47,260 bases of DNA from an uncultured Acidobacteriota bacterium (GTDB lineage: Bacteria > Acidobacteriota > Thermoanaerobaculia > UBA5066): NCBI GenBank assembly GCA_903845115.1, contig CAIMWE010000192.1, positions 1-47,260 on the forward strand, written 5' to 3'. The translations under genes were made by a program, and so were the position numbers. Below, piece by piece: positions 39,947 through 47,260 of the stretch (position 1 is the first letter of the stretch; the number at the start of each line of letters is the position of its first letter). A model generated the notes under the pieces. The model ran no database searches and was not told the origin of the DNA. It saw only the letters and a program-made list of their open reading frames with translations.

Positions 39947-40402
39947 GTGCCGAGCCACCTCTTCGAGTCCGTCGCGGCGCTCCCGCTCCCGGTCGCCGAG
40001 GTCTTCCCGTTCTTCGCCGACATCGCGAACCTCGACCGGATCACGCCTCCCGAGCTGGCGTTCCGGACGCTCACGCCGGGAGTCGCGATGCGGGCCGGAG
40101 CGCTGGTCGACCACGAGATCCGGCTGTTCGGCGTCCCGATGAAGTGGCGCACGCGGATCGCCCGCTGGGACCCTCCGGTGGAATTCGTCGACGAGCAGGT
40201 GTCGGGCCCCTATGCCGAGTGGGTCCACACACACCGTTTCCGGGACGATGGGCAGAGCGGCACCGTCATGACCGACTCGGTTCGCTACCGCCTCCCGCTC
40301 GCCCCCTTCGGCGAGATCGCCCACCCGCTCGTCCGCTTCCAGATCGGCCGGATCTTCAGGTATCGCGAGAAGATGATCCGGCAGGTCCTCGGCACCGCCT
40401 GA
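39947..40402 (+). CDS. SRPBCC-family (START/cyclase-like) ligand-binding protein
   Basis: A 151-residue helix-grip protein: N-terminal strand HLFESVAALPLPVAEVFPFFADIANLDRITPPEL, then alternating strands (VDHEIRLFGVPMKWRTRIARWDPP, YAEWVHTHRFRDD, GTVMTDSVRYRLP) and a C-terminal helix. This fold binds small hydrophobic ligands; the proteins next to SDR enzymes in other genomes are called cyclase/dehydrase. No specific substrate can be assigned. The GTG start is 15 bases after the transporter gene with GAAGG upstream, so they are co-transcribed. Confidence 0.82.
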   Translation: MPSHLFESVAALPLPVAEVFPFFADIANLDRITPPELAFRTLTPGVAMRAGALVDHEIRLFGVPMKWRTRIARWDPPVEFVDEQVSGPYAEWVHTHRFRDDGQSGTVMTDSVRYRLPLAPFGEIAHPLVRFQIGRIFRYREKMIRQVLGTA

Positions 40403-40410
40403 GCCGTGGC

Positions 40411-40458
40411 ATGACCGCGGTCATACGGGCCGCGGCCGTCCGGTGCTAGTGCTAGCAT
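40411..40458 (+). promoter_or_regulatory. Palindrome and promoter before the YecH-like gene
   Basis: A perfect 14-base palindrome ATGACCGCGGTCAT (40411-40424) is followed by a second dyad (GGCCGCGGCC, 40428-40437) and a tandem TGCTAG-TGCTAG at 40444-40455. TGCTAGCAT resembles an extended -10 (TAGCAT at 40453-40458). The next ATG is only seven bases downstream, so the transcript could be leaderless. The dyad is a candidate operator. Confidence 0.4.
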
Positions 40459-40465
40459 CCGCGCC

Positions 40466-40729
40466 ATGAGCGATTTGGCCGAAGTGAAGGAAGCGATCTA
40501 CGGGCACGAGGTTCTCGGAATCGTCGCCACCCGACCCACCCCCTGGCCCGTCGAGGAGCTTCGCCGAGCGGTGGCGACGGCATTCGGAACGGACGCCGTC
40601 TTCCAGAACTGCCACGGCAGCCGGTTCACCTTCGAAGAGGTCATCGGCTTCCTCTCCTCGAAAGGGAAGCTCTCGTTCCAGGACGGGAAGGTCTCGCTCG
40701 GCGCGGTCCCGGGCTGCGAGAACCATTAG
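40466..40729 (+). CDS. YecH-like putative metal-binding protein
   Basis: An 87-residue protein of the YecH (DUF2492) type: N-terminal YGHEVLGIVAT, the middle AFGTDAVFQNCHGSRFTFEEVIGFLSSKGK, and a final Cys-x-x-His (CENH). The conserved His and Cys residues suggest a metal site, but no function is known for the family. There is no ribosome site before the ATG; a probable -10 element lies so close that translation from a leaderless mRNA is possible. Confidence 0.82.
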   Translation: MSDLAEVKEAIYGHEVLGIVATRPTPWPVEELRRAVATAFGTDAVFQNCHGSRFTFEEVIGFLSSKGKLSFQDGKVSLGAVPGCENH

Positions 40730-40856
40730 CGCGTCGCTCGGCGACCCGTCAGTGTTCTCGCCAGAGTGAGGATCTCGTGACCTCGTTGCCACCGTTCTTT
40801 TCCAGAAAGACCGCTTTCATTTCCCCTCCTTCCCGTGGAAACTCTCGCCTCCGGTC

Positions 40857-41309
40857 ATGAAGTCTTCCCTTCCGACGCTTCCGCCCTCCGACTTCCCTTC
40901 CATGGACCCGTCGGAGATCTGCCCGCCCTGCGGCAGCTGCTGCAAGTACGTCTCGCTCGGCATGGAGTCGCCCGACAACGTCAAGTACGTCGCGATGGCG
41001 CTCTGGTTCCTCTACCACGACGGGATCGGCATCTACCAGGCGCACGACGACGACTGGTACATGATCGTCCCGGGCGAGTGCGAGCACCTCCTCCCGAGCG
41101 GGCTCTGCGGCGTCTACGAGAACCGCCCGTTCGTCTGCCGCGAGTACGACGTGGCCGACTGCGAGGGGACGTCCACCGAGGCGTCCGAGAAGCTGAAGTT
41201 CATGGACGCCGCGTCGTTCCTCTCCTGGCTCCGCAGGTCCCGCCCGGCCCTCTACCAGCGGTGTCTGGAGAAGGGGATCATCCCGGAGAAGTACCGGCAG
41301 AAGGACTGA
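40857..41309 (+). CDS. YkgJ-family cysteine-cluster protein
   Basis: A 150-residue protein with the family's cysteine cluster CPPCGSCC at 22-29, then CEHLLPSGLCGVYENRPFVCREY around 79-102 and a further Cys in DCEG. This arrangement (CxxCxxCC with later cysteines) is thought to bind zinc or iron, or an Fe-S cluster; cellular role unknown. There is no signal peptide. It is monocistronic by position: 127 bases after the YecH-like gene and convergent with the toxin gene. Confidence 0.85.
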   Translation: MKSSLPTLPPSDFPSMDPSEICPPCGSCCKYVSLGMESPDNVKYVAMALWFLYHDGIGIYQAHDDDWYMIVPGECEHLLPSGLCGVYENRPFVCREYDVADCEGTSTEASEKLKFMDAASFLSWLRRSRPALYQRCLEKGIIPEKYRQKD

Positions 41310-41351
41310 GGCTCCCGCGCGGCAGGGAGCTGCCGGGACACCCTTCCAGGT

Positions 41352-41732
41352 TCAGCCGAACCCGAGCCTCTTTGCCACCTCGGCCTGGCGGACGTCCAGC
41401 GTCTCGAAGCGAAGTTCCCGACCGTCCGGCGCGAGCAGCAGGGCACAGGCGAGATGCCAGGCGTCAGCGCCCCTCACGTAGCCGTTCGCCAGGACCCGGT
41501 CGATCTCGGCGGTGAGCGGCCTGTCGGGGCTGACCCATTCGAGGTTCGGCAGGACCTCGAGCGGACTACCCTGAACGCCTTCCCGCCGAAATGCCGCCTT
41601 CAGCTCCGCTTCGAGCAGGTTCGAGGCAAAGACGGCATCGTACTTCGCGAGCCTCCCGGCCAGATTCGCCGCACCCCTCTCGCCGAACGCTATCGCCACC
41701 AAGCACGACGTGTCGACATAGGCCGCCTTCAT
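41352..41732 (-). CDS. PIN-domain ribonuclease toxin (VapC-like)
   Basis: A 126-residue PIN domain. The first catalytic acid is in YVDTSCLVAIAFGE (Asp7), the second in the LLEAELKAAF segment (Glu42), and the third and fourth in RGADAWHLACALL (Asp90) and the FETLDVRQ stretch. This is the usual VapC metal-dependent RNase core, which cleaves specific tRNA or rRNA sites when freed from antitoxin. It lies 17 bases after its antitoxin gene in the normal order. All four acids appear present. Confidence 0.9.
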   Translation of the reverse strand: MKAAYVDTSCLVAIAFGERGAANLAGRLAKYDAVFASNLLEAELKAAFRREGVQGSPLEVLPNLEWVSPDRPLTAEIDRVLANGYVRGADAWHLACALLLAPDGRELRFETLDVRQAEVAKRLGFG

Positions 41733-41749
41733 CGGTGCCTCCGGCCGCC

Positions 41750-42022
41750 TCAGTCCCGATCCGTCAGGAAGCGCTTCAGAGCGCCGGCCTTGCGGGAGAC
41801 CTCACGGAGCGCCTTCGGCCCTGCCAGATGCCGGGACAAGAGACCTTCCCCCCGAAGCCTCGAGAGGCGGCCGGCCAGCCCTTCCTCGAGAGGAGCGATC
41901 GGGTGCATCTCGGCCACGGGAACGCCCCGCAGCGAGATGACGACGACATTGCCCGCCCGAACCTGCCGGAGCACGGCGCTGAATTTCGCCTTCGCCTCGT
42001 ACGTGGAATAGGTCTTCGGCAC
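41750..42022 (-). CDS. Phd/YefM-type antitoxin
   Basis: A 90-residue antitoxin. The N-terminal half (YSTYEAKAKFSAVLRQVRAGNVVVISLRGVPVAEMHPI) is the Phd/YefM DNA-binding fold; the C-terminal half is a flexible Arg/Leu-rich tail expected to wrap the toxin. I start it at GTG 42022 because GGAGG lies eight bases upstream; a TTG at 42040 would add six residues. Paired with the PIN toxin it should repress its own promoter. Confidence 0.87.
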   Translation of the reverse strand: MPKTYSTYEAKAKFSAVLRQVRAGNVVVISLRGVPVAEMHPIAPLEEGLAGRLSRLRGEGLLSRHLAGPKALREVSRKAGALKRFLTDRD

Positions 42023-42215
42023 GATCCTGCCCTCCGGCAAAGCCTATCCGATCAGGTCTGGTCTGACTAGTCTTTTCAGAGCCCCGTCCGGCCGGTGCTT
42101 CCGGCTGTTTCCGGTGGCCGCCGGCACGAGGAGGATCGTCTCGGCGAATCCAGTCATCCCCCGGAATGACCGCCGGTGCTCGTCGCCGACAGGGAGCTGT
42201 CCATCGCGGCCTTCT

Positions 42216-43331
42216 TCAAGCCCGCTTCTCGTTGCCCTTTCCTTCTCGGCGGAGCCGCGCGATCACGGCCTCGCCCGCCCCGCCCGTGGACAGCGCCCCG
42301 CCCAGGTCCGCCGTCGTCTCCCGCGCTCTCACGCAGGCCTCCACCGCGCGCTCGACCGTCCCCGCCGCGGCCGGCTCTCCCAGGTGCCGGAGCAGCATCG
42401 CGGCGGAGAGGATGGAGCCGAGCGGATTCGCGATTCCCTTCCCGGCGAGCGGCGGCGCCGACCCGTGGACCGGCTCGAAGACCGACACGCGGCCGGGGTG
42501 GACGTTGCCGGACGGGGTGACGCCGAGGCCCCCGACGAGCGCCGCCGCGAGGTCGGAGAGAAGGTCGCCGAAGAGGTTGTTGGTCACGACGACGTCGAAC
42601 GACCCGGGGCGCCGGACCATCTCCATCGCGAGCGTGTCGGCGAAGAGATGCGACGCCTCGCAATCGGGAAAGTCCGCCGCCACCTCGAGGAAGACGCGGC
42701 GCCAGAGCTCGCCGCCGAACCGCTGGACGTTGTGCTTGTCGGCCATGAGGACCCTCGGCGCGCGGCCCAGCCGCCGCGGCCTTTCGAGGTCCCTCGCCCG
42801 CTCGAAGGCGTAGCGGCAGATCCGCTCGGTGCCGGTGCGGGTCGTGACGTCCCCCTCGATCGCCACCTCGTCCCGCGTGCCCGCCAGGAACAGGCCTCCC
42901 ATCCCGACGTAGGCCCCTTCCGTGTTCTCGCGCACGATCACGAAGTCGATCTCCGAAGCGGGCACCCCCTTCAGCGGGGAAAGGCGGTCGTCCAGGCACC
43001 TCACCGGCCGCACGTTCGCGAAGAGGTCGAGCCGCGACCGCATCCCGAGGAGGATCTCCTTGGCGTGGCTCATGTCCGGAATCCTCGGATCGCCGAACGC
43101 GCCCACGAGGACGGCGTCGAAGTCCCGCCGGAGGCTGTCGAACGCTCCTTCGGGGAGGGCGCGTCCCGTCGCCAGCGTGTGGTCCGCCGACCAAGGAAAC
43201 GGGGTCAGCCGGCACCGGAGCGCCCCCTCCGCGGCGAGCGCCTCGAGGACGCGAACCGCTTCCCGGGTCGTCTCCACGCCGATCCCGTCGCCGGGGACCA
43301 CGGCGATGCGGTGGACGGGTCCGGAGAGCAC
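42216..43331 (-). CDS. Isocitrate/isopropylmalate dehydrogenase family protein
   Basis: A 371-residue beta-decarboxylating dehydrogenase. The N-terminus VVPGDGIGVETT is followed by FGDPRIPDMSHAKEILLGMRSRLDLFANVRPV with substrate Arg residues, the VRENTEGAY motif, the catalytic Lys in DKHNVQRF, metal-binding acids in VVVTNNLFGDLLSDL, and the NAD-site segment EPVHGSAPPLAGKGIANPLG. The active site is intact. It could be isopropylmalate dehydrogenase, tartrate/malate dehydrogenase or NAD-isocitrate dehydrogenase; no leucine genes are near and the substrate loop (RENTEGAYVGMGG) does not settle it. GTG start, ten bases after the kinase stop, so it shares that operon. Confidence 0.88.
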   Translation of the reverse strand: MLSGPVHRIAVVPGDGIGVETTREAVRVLEALAAEGALRCRLTPFPWSADHTLATGRALPEGAFDSLRRDFDAVLVGAFGDPRIPDMSHAKEILLGMRSRLDLFANVRPVRCLDDRLSPLKGVPASEIDFVIVRENTEGAYVGMGGLFLAGTRDEVAIEGDVTTRTGTERICRYAFERARDLERPRRLGRAPRVLMADKHNVQRFGGELWRRVFLEVAADFPDCEASHLFADTLAMEMVRRPGSFDVVVTNNLFGDLLSDLAAALVGGLGVTPSGNVHPGRVSVFEPVHGSAPPLAGKGIANPLGSILSAAMLLRHLGEPAAAGTVERAVEACVRARETTADLGGALSTGGAGEAVIARLRREGKGNEKRA

Positions 43332-43341
43332 GGCTGCCGGC

Positions 43342-46152
43342 CTAGCCCTCGAGCGAGAGGAGCGCCTCGAGGAGGTGTCCCGCGTCCTCGTAGCGCTCCG
43401 GGCGGAACCGCGCGAGCGCCTTCATCATGATCGCCGACTCGTCCTCGGAGAGGAACGGGGCATACGGGCGCGGGTCGTCGGGATCCCGTTCGAGGCGGGC
43501 CACGAGAACGTCGTCGCCCACGTAGGGCCAGCGCCCCGTCGCGAGCGTGTAGAACGTGGCCCCGAGCGAGTAGACGTCGCTCGCAGGACTGGGGCTCTCT
43601 CCCCGGAGGACCTCGGGCGGCAGGAAGGCGGGCGTCCCGATCAGCTTCGACGTCATCCCCGAGTCCCCCACCGGCCGGGCGAGGCCGAAGTCGAGGATGC
43701 GGAGCGTGTCGCGGCGGTCCAGCATCAGGTTCGCCGGCTTCAGGTCCCGGTGGAGGATTCCCTTCGCGTGCGCCGCCGCCACTCCGCGGGACGCCTGGAC
43801 GAACCAGTCCCTCCAGTGCTCCCGGATGCGCGCCGGGTCGCTCTTCATGAGCTTCTGGAGGTTCGGGCCGTCCAGGTACTCCATCGCGAGGTAGGCGCTC
43901 CCGAACCCGAGGCCGTAGTCGTAGAGCGCCACCACGTTCGGGTGCTCGAGAGTGGCGATCGCCTTCGCCTCGCGGTCGAAGTAGCGCATCGCGACGTCGT
44001 CCCCCCAGAGCGTCGAGGGCAGGATCTTCAGCGCCACGAACCGGTCCAGCTTCCGGTCGAGGGCCTTGTGCACGACTCCCATCCCGCCGCGGCCGAGCTC
44101 CGAGACGATCTCGTACCGCACGCTCGGATCGTCGAGGAGCGCGAGCGCCCCCTGCGCGCCCGGCACCGGAGCCGCGGCGACGGGGGCGGCGGCGGCGGGA
44201 GCCGGCATCGAAGCCTGGAGGGTCTGGAGGGGTCCTGAGCTCGTCAACGCCACCGGCGGCAGCGAGAACGGGGCCTTCGTGTCGAACGGGGTCGGCTGCT
44301 GGGTCTCCCTGGCGCGGACCGCGAGCTCGGCCTGCCGCTCCGCGGCGCCGGCGTAGAACGGGTCGAACGCGGCGATCCGGCCGAGCCGGTCTGCCGCCCC
44401 CGCCAGGTCCCCGTTCGCCTCGAGCGCCCGCGCCAGGGCTTCGTGGCGCGCGACGCTGGCCAGGTCGACCGGAGCCTGGCCGAGGCTCTCCCGGAGGACG
44501 TGGACGGCGTCGGAGGCCTCCCCCTCCCGGAGGTGCGCCTCCGCAAGGTCGAGGAAGAACTCGGGGACGCCCGCGGCGCTTCGCGGAACGGACATCAGGC
44601 TCTCCCACGCGAGATCCCGGTGCCCCGCGAGAAGAGCACACCGCGCGGCGTCCAGCTTCCGACCGCCGCGGACGTAGTGGGGAATCGCTTCCATGAAGGC
44701 GCCCGACTGCTCCATCGTGGCGGCCGCTTCCGCGAACCGGCCGACCGCCTGGAAGAGCGCCGCCGCCTTCTCCAGCTGGCCGACGTCGCGGTAGAGATGA
44801 GCGGCGCGTTCCGCCTGTCCGCACGCCTCCCAGGCGGCCGCCGCGCTCTCGAGGTCGCCGCTCCGCTGGAACAGGGGAGCCGCGCGGTCGAGACGCCCGG
44901 CATCCCGGAATGCGGTGGCGGCCTGACCGACCTGCCCCGCTCTCTCGAACATCGCCGCCGCGCGGTCCGGAAAGCCGGCCTCGAGCCACTCCTCCGCGGC
45001 CTTGCCGGATTCTCCTCGAGCCTCGGCGTCGCGGGCCCGAAGCTCGTGGGCCATTCTCTGGTTCCCGGACGTCGCCGCGGCGGCAGCGGATTGCGCCAGG
45101 TCGCCGGCCCGCTCGAAATCCCGCTGCGCTTCCGCCGGCCGGCCGGCCTGGAGGTAGAAGGGGGCGGCGAGCGCCGGCTCGTTCGCCATCCGGTAGGCCT
45201 CGGCCGCGCCGAGCGAATTCCCCCACGCTGCCGCCGCGTCGCCGGCCCGGCGGAACAGCGAGACCTTCCCGGGACCGGACGTCTGGATGTCAGCCATGCG
45301 GCGGTAGGCCTCTTCCAGCGCCCGCTGGTCCCCGCTCAGCTCGGCCGCCTCGGCCAGCCGGTCCCAGCGGGACGAGGCCCTCGCATCGGCCACGGCGGCC
45401 GCGAGGGTAGAGGAGGCCGCGCCGGGGTTGCCCGCCGTCTGCCACGCCCGGCTCGCCTCGAGCGCGAAGGCCGGCCCGGCCTTCTCGTAGAGGGCGGCCG
45501 CCTCGGCGGCGTTCCCTTCCCGGAGCTCCAGGGCCGCCACCCGGGGGTGCGCTTTCGCCTTGCGAAACGCCTTCTTCGCCCGGCCCACGTCCCCCACCTT
45601 CAGGTAGAGCTCGCCGGCACGGCCGTGGTCTCCCGCCGAGGTCGCCTGCCGGGCCGCCACCAGGTCCGGCTTCTCGAAGGCGGAGGCGCGGATCGAGAGC
45701 AGCGCGAGAAGAACCCCGAGGAGGTCGAGGGCCCAGCGATAGAGCAGCGACCGGGAGAAGAACCCGTACAGGCCAGACTTGACGATCGCCGCCTGCGCGT
45801 CGCTGACGGAGGGCGGGAGCTGGCTCGCCAGGAGCGCGAGGATCTGGTCGAGGTGAGCCACCACGGGCAGGGCCGCCGCCAGGACCAGCATCAGGGCCGA
45901 GGATCTCAGCCAGCCCGCCAGGTCGATGCCGCGGAAGTCGAGGAGGCCGCGGACGATCCGCACCAGCAGGAAGACGAGGACGACCGCCAGGATCTCCCGG
46001 GCGAAGAAGAGCCGGTGTTTCGCCAGGGCCGCCGCCAGCTCCTGCGCCCCCTGCTCGGCGGTCGCCCACTCGGACAGCCTCTGGAGCGCGAACTGCAGAA
46101 CGGTTCCCCCGACCAGCCAGGCCAGGTCGTCCCTCCAGCTCCTGCTCTTCAC
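43342..46152 (-). CDS. Membrane Ser/Thr protein kinase with alpha-solenoid and C-terminal kinase
   Basis: A 936-residue protein. Four membrane helices lie in the first 160 residues (about 9-28, 49-71, 81-111, 136-159), then a TPR-like alpha-solenoid of many Ala-rich helix pairs to about 600, a Pro/Ala linker, and a Hanks-type kinase at 680-936. The kinase has GRGGMGVVHKA, the catalytic Lys in VALKIL, HRDLKPAN, DFGLARP and TPAFLPPEVL, all intact. In most bacterial kinases the order is reversed, with the kinase first. With four helices both termini would be cytoplasmic, so it probably assembles cytoplasmic partners. GTG at 46152 is inside a 12-base inverted repeat. Confidence 0.92.
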   Translation of the reverse strand: MKSRSWRDDLAWLVGGTVLQFALQRLSEWATAEQGAQELAAALAKHRLFFAREILAVVLVFLLVRIVRGLLDFRGIDLAGWLRSSALMLVLAAALPVVAHLDQILALLASQLPPSVSDAQAAIVKSGLYGFFSRSLLYRWALDLLGVLLALLSIRASAFEKPDLVAARQATSAGDHGRAGELYLKVGDVGRAKKAFRKAKAHPRVAALELREGNAAEAAALYEKAGPAFALEASRAWQTAGNPGAASSTLAAAVADARASSRWDRLAEAAELSGDQRALEEAYRRMADIQTSGPGKVSLFRRAGDAAAAWGNSLGAAEAYRMANEPALAAPFYLQAGRPAEAQRDFERAGDLAQSAAAAATSGNQRMAHELRARDAEARGESGKAAEEWLEAGFPDRAAAMFERAGQVGQAATAFRDAGRLDRAAPLFQRSGDLESAAAAWEACGQAERAAHLYRDVGQLEKAAALFQAVGRFAEAAATMEQSGAFMEAIPHYVRGGRKLDAARCALLAGHRDLAWESLMSVPRSAAGVPEFFLDLAEAHLREGEASDAVHVLRESLGQAPVDLASVARHEALARALEANGDLAGAADRLGRIAAFDPFYAGAAERQAELAVRARETQQPTPFDTKAPFSLPPVALTSSGPLQTLQASMPAPAAAAPVAAAPVPGAQGALALLDDPSVRYEIVSELGRGGMGVVHKALDRKLDRFVALKILPSTLWGDDVAMRYFDREAKAIATLEHPNVVALYDYGLGFGSAYLAMEYLDGPNLQKLMKSDPARIREHWRDWFVQASRGVAAAHAKGILHRDLKPANLMLDRRDTLRILDFGLARPVGDSGMTSKLIGTPAFLPPEVLRGESPSPASDVYSLGATFYTLATGRWPYVGDDVLVARLERDPDDPRPYAPFLSEDESAIMMKALARFRPERYEDAGHLLEALLSLEG

Positions 46153-46174
46153 CGACCGATTATCGGTGAAGAGC
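46144..46174. promoter_or_regulatory. 12-base inverted repeat between kinase and barrel genes
   Basis: GCTCTTCACCGA (46144-46155) and TCGGTGAAGAGC (46163-46174) are perfect inverted copies with a seven-base spacer. It covers the kinase GTG and lies 28 bases before the barrel gene's start on the other strand, a position suited to an operator controlling both or to a hairpin in the kinase mRNA leader. Confidence 0.5.
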
Positions 46175-46201
46175 CCCCGTCCGGCCGTAAACTGGAGTTT
46201 C

Positions 46202-46810
46202 GTGCTGACAAAGATCCTCCTGGCCCTCCCGGACCTCCAGGGACTCGTGCGGCTTCTCAGCCTCCTCGGACTGTCCGCTCTCTCGCTCGCGGCGCCCGCC
46301 GCACGCGCCCAGGCATTCTCCGACCCGGGGGCCGGTTTCGGGATCCAGGGAGGGATCTCGAAGGGAACGGATGCCGACGCCGTTCCGATCGGACGGCTGC
46401 ACGCCCGTTACCGCCTCACGGGAATGGTCGGCGTGGAGCTGGCGGCCGGCCACCGCAACGAAGAGGTCCGGCAACAGGGGGCCCCGTTCCTCAGGCTCGC
46501 CGAGACACACCTGACCGGGTCGTTTCTCCTCTTCTTCCTCTTCGACCACCGGGTCCAGCCGTATCTCCTGGGCGGGGGCGGGTATTACTACGTCTCGGAG
46601 CGCGGGCTGGGCGCCAACGCCGATTACCGCGGAATCGAGCACCTCTTCGGCTTCCACGCCGGCGCGGGGGTCGACGTCCGCGTCAGCCGCAGCGTGTCGC
46701 TCTTCCTCGACGGGCGGTACACCTTCCTCGGCATCGCGAGCATCCCTCCCGACTACACCGGGAACGCCGACTTCTCGTCCTTGACCGTCGGAGTGAACCT
46801 GTACTTCTGA
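46202..46810 (+). CDS. Outer-membrane beta-barrel protein (OmpW/OmpA-like)
   Basis: A 202-residue protein from GTG 46202 (TGGAG four bases upstream). A signal peptide (ending AARAQA, about 1-37) is followed by an eight-strand barrel pattern: alternating polar/hydrophobic strands such as GVELAAGHRNEE, VQPYLLGGGGYYYV, FGFHAGAGVDVRV and SVSLFLDGRYTFLG, closing with a terminal aromatic strand SLTVGVNLYF. The family is that of small outer-membrane proteins of unclear role. It is divergent from the kinase gene across the inverted repeat. Confidence 0.85.
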   Translation: MLTKILLALPDLQGLVRLLSLLGLSALSLAAPAARAQAFSDPGAGFGIQGGISKGTDADAVPIGRLHARYRLTGMVGVELAAGHRNEEVRQQGAPFLRLAETHLTGSFLLFFLFDHRVQPYLLGGGGYYYVSERGLGANADYRGIEHLFGFHAGAGVDVRVSRSVSLFLDGRYTFLGIASIPPDYTGNADFSSLTVGVNLYF

Positions 46811-46953
46811 GGCGATCTGCGCCTCATTACTCTGCCGAGGGCAGCCGATTCGGCACCGACACCTTCTCTCCTCGAGGGAGGGGTGGGCGCGGGCCCCGTC
46901 CGCGCCGCAGGGGAACGGTCGAGTTCCCCTGGATAATGTTGGCCGCCCTCGGC

Positions 46954-46988
46954 TGAGGCGCTGATGCGCGAAGCGCTTCAGCGCCTCA
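46954..46988. terminator. Long stem-loop at the end of the threonine-dehydratase gene
   Basis: TGAGGCGCTGA (46954-46964) and TCAGCGCCTCA (46978-46988) pair perfectly over 11 bases, with an inner GCGC/GCGC pairing and a short loop. The right arm contains the stop codon of the minus-strand gene. No T-run is present on either side, so it may be a bidirectional terminator without the usual tail or an mRNA-stabilising stem. Confidence 0.4.
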
Positions 46989-47260
46989 GAAGACCCGCGA
47001 GGTCGGCGGGGTCGACGTTGCCTCCCGAGAGGACGAGGCCGACCTTTTTCCCGGCTACTCCCGGGACCTTTCCGGCCAGCAGCGCGGCGAGCGCGGCGCC
47101 GCCTCCCGGCTCCACCACCACCTTCAGGCGGGAGAGGCAGAGCCTCATCGCTTCGACCAGTTCCGCGTCCGAGACGGTCAGGATCCCCTCCGCCAGGGCC
47201 CGCACGATGGCAAGCGTCCGTTCGGCCGGCCGCGTCGTCTGGAGGCAGTCGGCGATGGTC
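46978..47260 (-). CDS. Threonine/serine dehydratase, C-terminal part (runs off the window)
   Basis: The last 93 codons of a PLP-dependent fold-type II enzyme; the start lies beyond the window. Visible motifs are the TIADCL region (family TIADGL), EGILTVSDAELVEAMRLCLSRLKVVVEPGGGAALAALL and the closing VGLVLSGGNVDPADLAGLL, which forms part of the phosphate/PLP-end of threonine ammonia-lyase and serine racemase relatives. It deaminates L-threonine or L-serine. It ends without the C-terminal ACT regulatory domains of biosynthetic IlvA, so it is of the short catabolic or racemase-like type. Confidence 0.85.
   Translation of the reverse strand, partial: TIADCLQTTRPAERTLAIVRALAEGILTVSDAELVEAMRLCLSRLKVVVEPGGGAALAALLAGKVPGVAGKKVGLVLSGGNVDPADLAGLLRR

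Noticed and set aside
42100-42215. Short inverted repeat GTCAT/ATGAC and CCGG-rich repeats in the gap after the dehydrogenase gene
   Set aside because: Arms are only five to six bases and the sequence is GC-rich, so chance is sufficient. No transposase or target duplication was seen.
1-47260. tRNA, rRNA, CRISPR array, insertion sequence or prophage
   Set aside because: None was recognised: no repeat-spacer pattern, no transposase or integrase motifs and no tRNA-like cloverleaf found by eye.

Overview
The window is about 70% GC, densely coded DNA from a Gram-negative bacterium. It encodes a Kdo transferase for lipopolysaccharide and several outer-membrane barrels, and uses many GTG/TTG starts and stop/start overlaps. 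The gene mix (paired GT-C membrane proteins, a GH3-family ligase, a Ser/Thr kinase with an alpha-solenoid, an IPTL-CTERM-like tail) suggests an Acidobacteriota-type organism. That is an inference from style, not a phylogenetic result. I saw no tRNA, rRNA, CRISPR array or insertion sequence.

Region 1 (1-8019, mostly minus): a ParB-fold protein, a lipid-exporter-like ABC protein divergent from waaA, and a four-gene minus run (GT-C protein, TatD hydrolase, zinc metallopeptidase, second GT-C protein) that starts 22 bases after phoU. Region 2 (8042-18667): the complete phosphate operon pstS-pstC-pstA-pstB-phoB-phoR-phoU, whose genes from pstC on overlap by 1-4 bases, and a divergent phosphate-type porin. 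Region 3 (18813-34188): accessory genes comprising a GH1 glycosidase, a PHP phosphoesterase, a GT21 glycosyltransferase, a PhoA-family alkaline phosphatase, an alpha/beta hydrolase with a GH3-family ligase, two tiny proteins, an SpsF-like transferase, an SMR protein, a CHAD protein, a CBS protein, a pyruvate-kinase-like protein and a STAS protein. Region 4 (34485-47260): housekeeping and mixed genes (metG, radC, Nudix, AspT-like transporter, SRPBCC, YecH-like, YkgJ-like, a VapBC-type toxin-antitoxin pair, a beta-decarboxylating dehydrogenase, a large kinase, an outer-membrane barrel, and the 3' end of a threonine dehydratase).

The most interesting observation is a recurring motif in Regions 2 and 3. 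It consists of direct repeats close to TTCAC (also TTTAC, TTAAC, CTTAC, CTCAC) at exactly 11-base spacing, usually three copies, mostly 40-95 bases before a start codon and on the coding strand. I find it before pstS, the porin (four copies), the PHP-GT21 pair, the alkaline phosphatase, the alpha/beta hydrolase-GH3 pair, two small proteins, the SpsF-SMR-CHAD run and the pyruvate-kinase-like gene, plus one copy before a gene-free structured stretch at 34302-34440. The 11-base tandem layout matches the known geometry of PhoB sites, and phoB is in the window, so I read these as the local Pho boxes. They tie Regions 2 and 3 into a phosphate-starvation island: uptake (porin, Pst), scavenging (alkaline phosphatase), polyphosphate binding (CHAD), and a possible switch to phosphorus-free lipids (PHP phosphoesterase, GT21, alpha/beta hydrolase, GH3, and an SMR protein whose key Glu14 is Gln).
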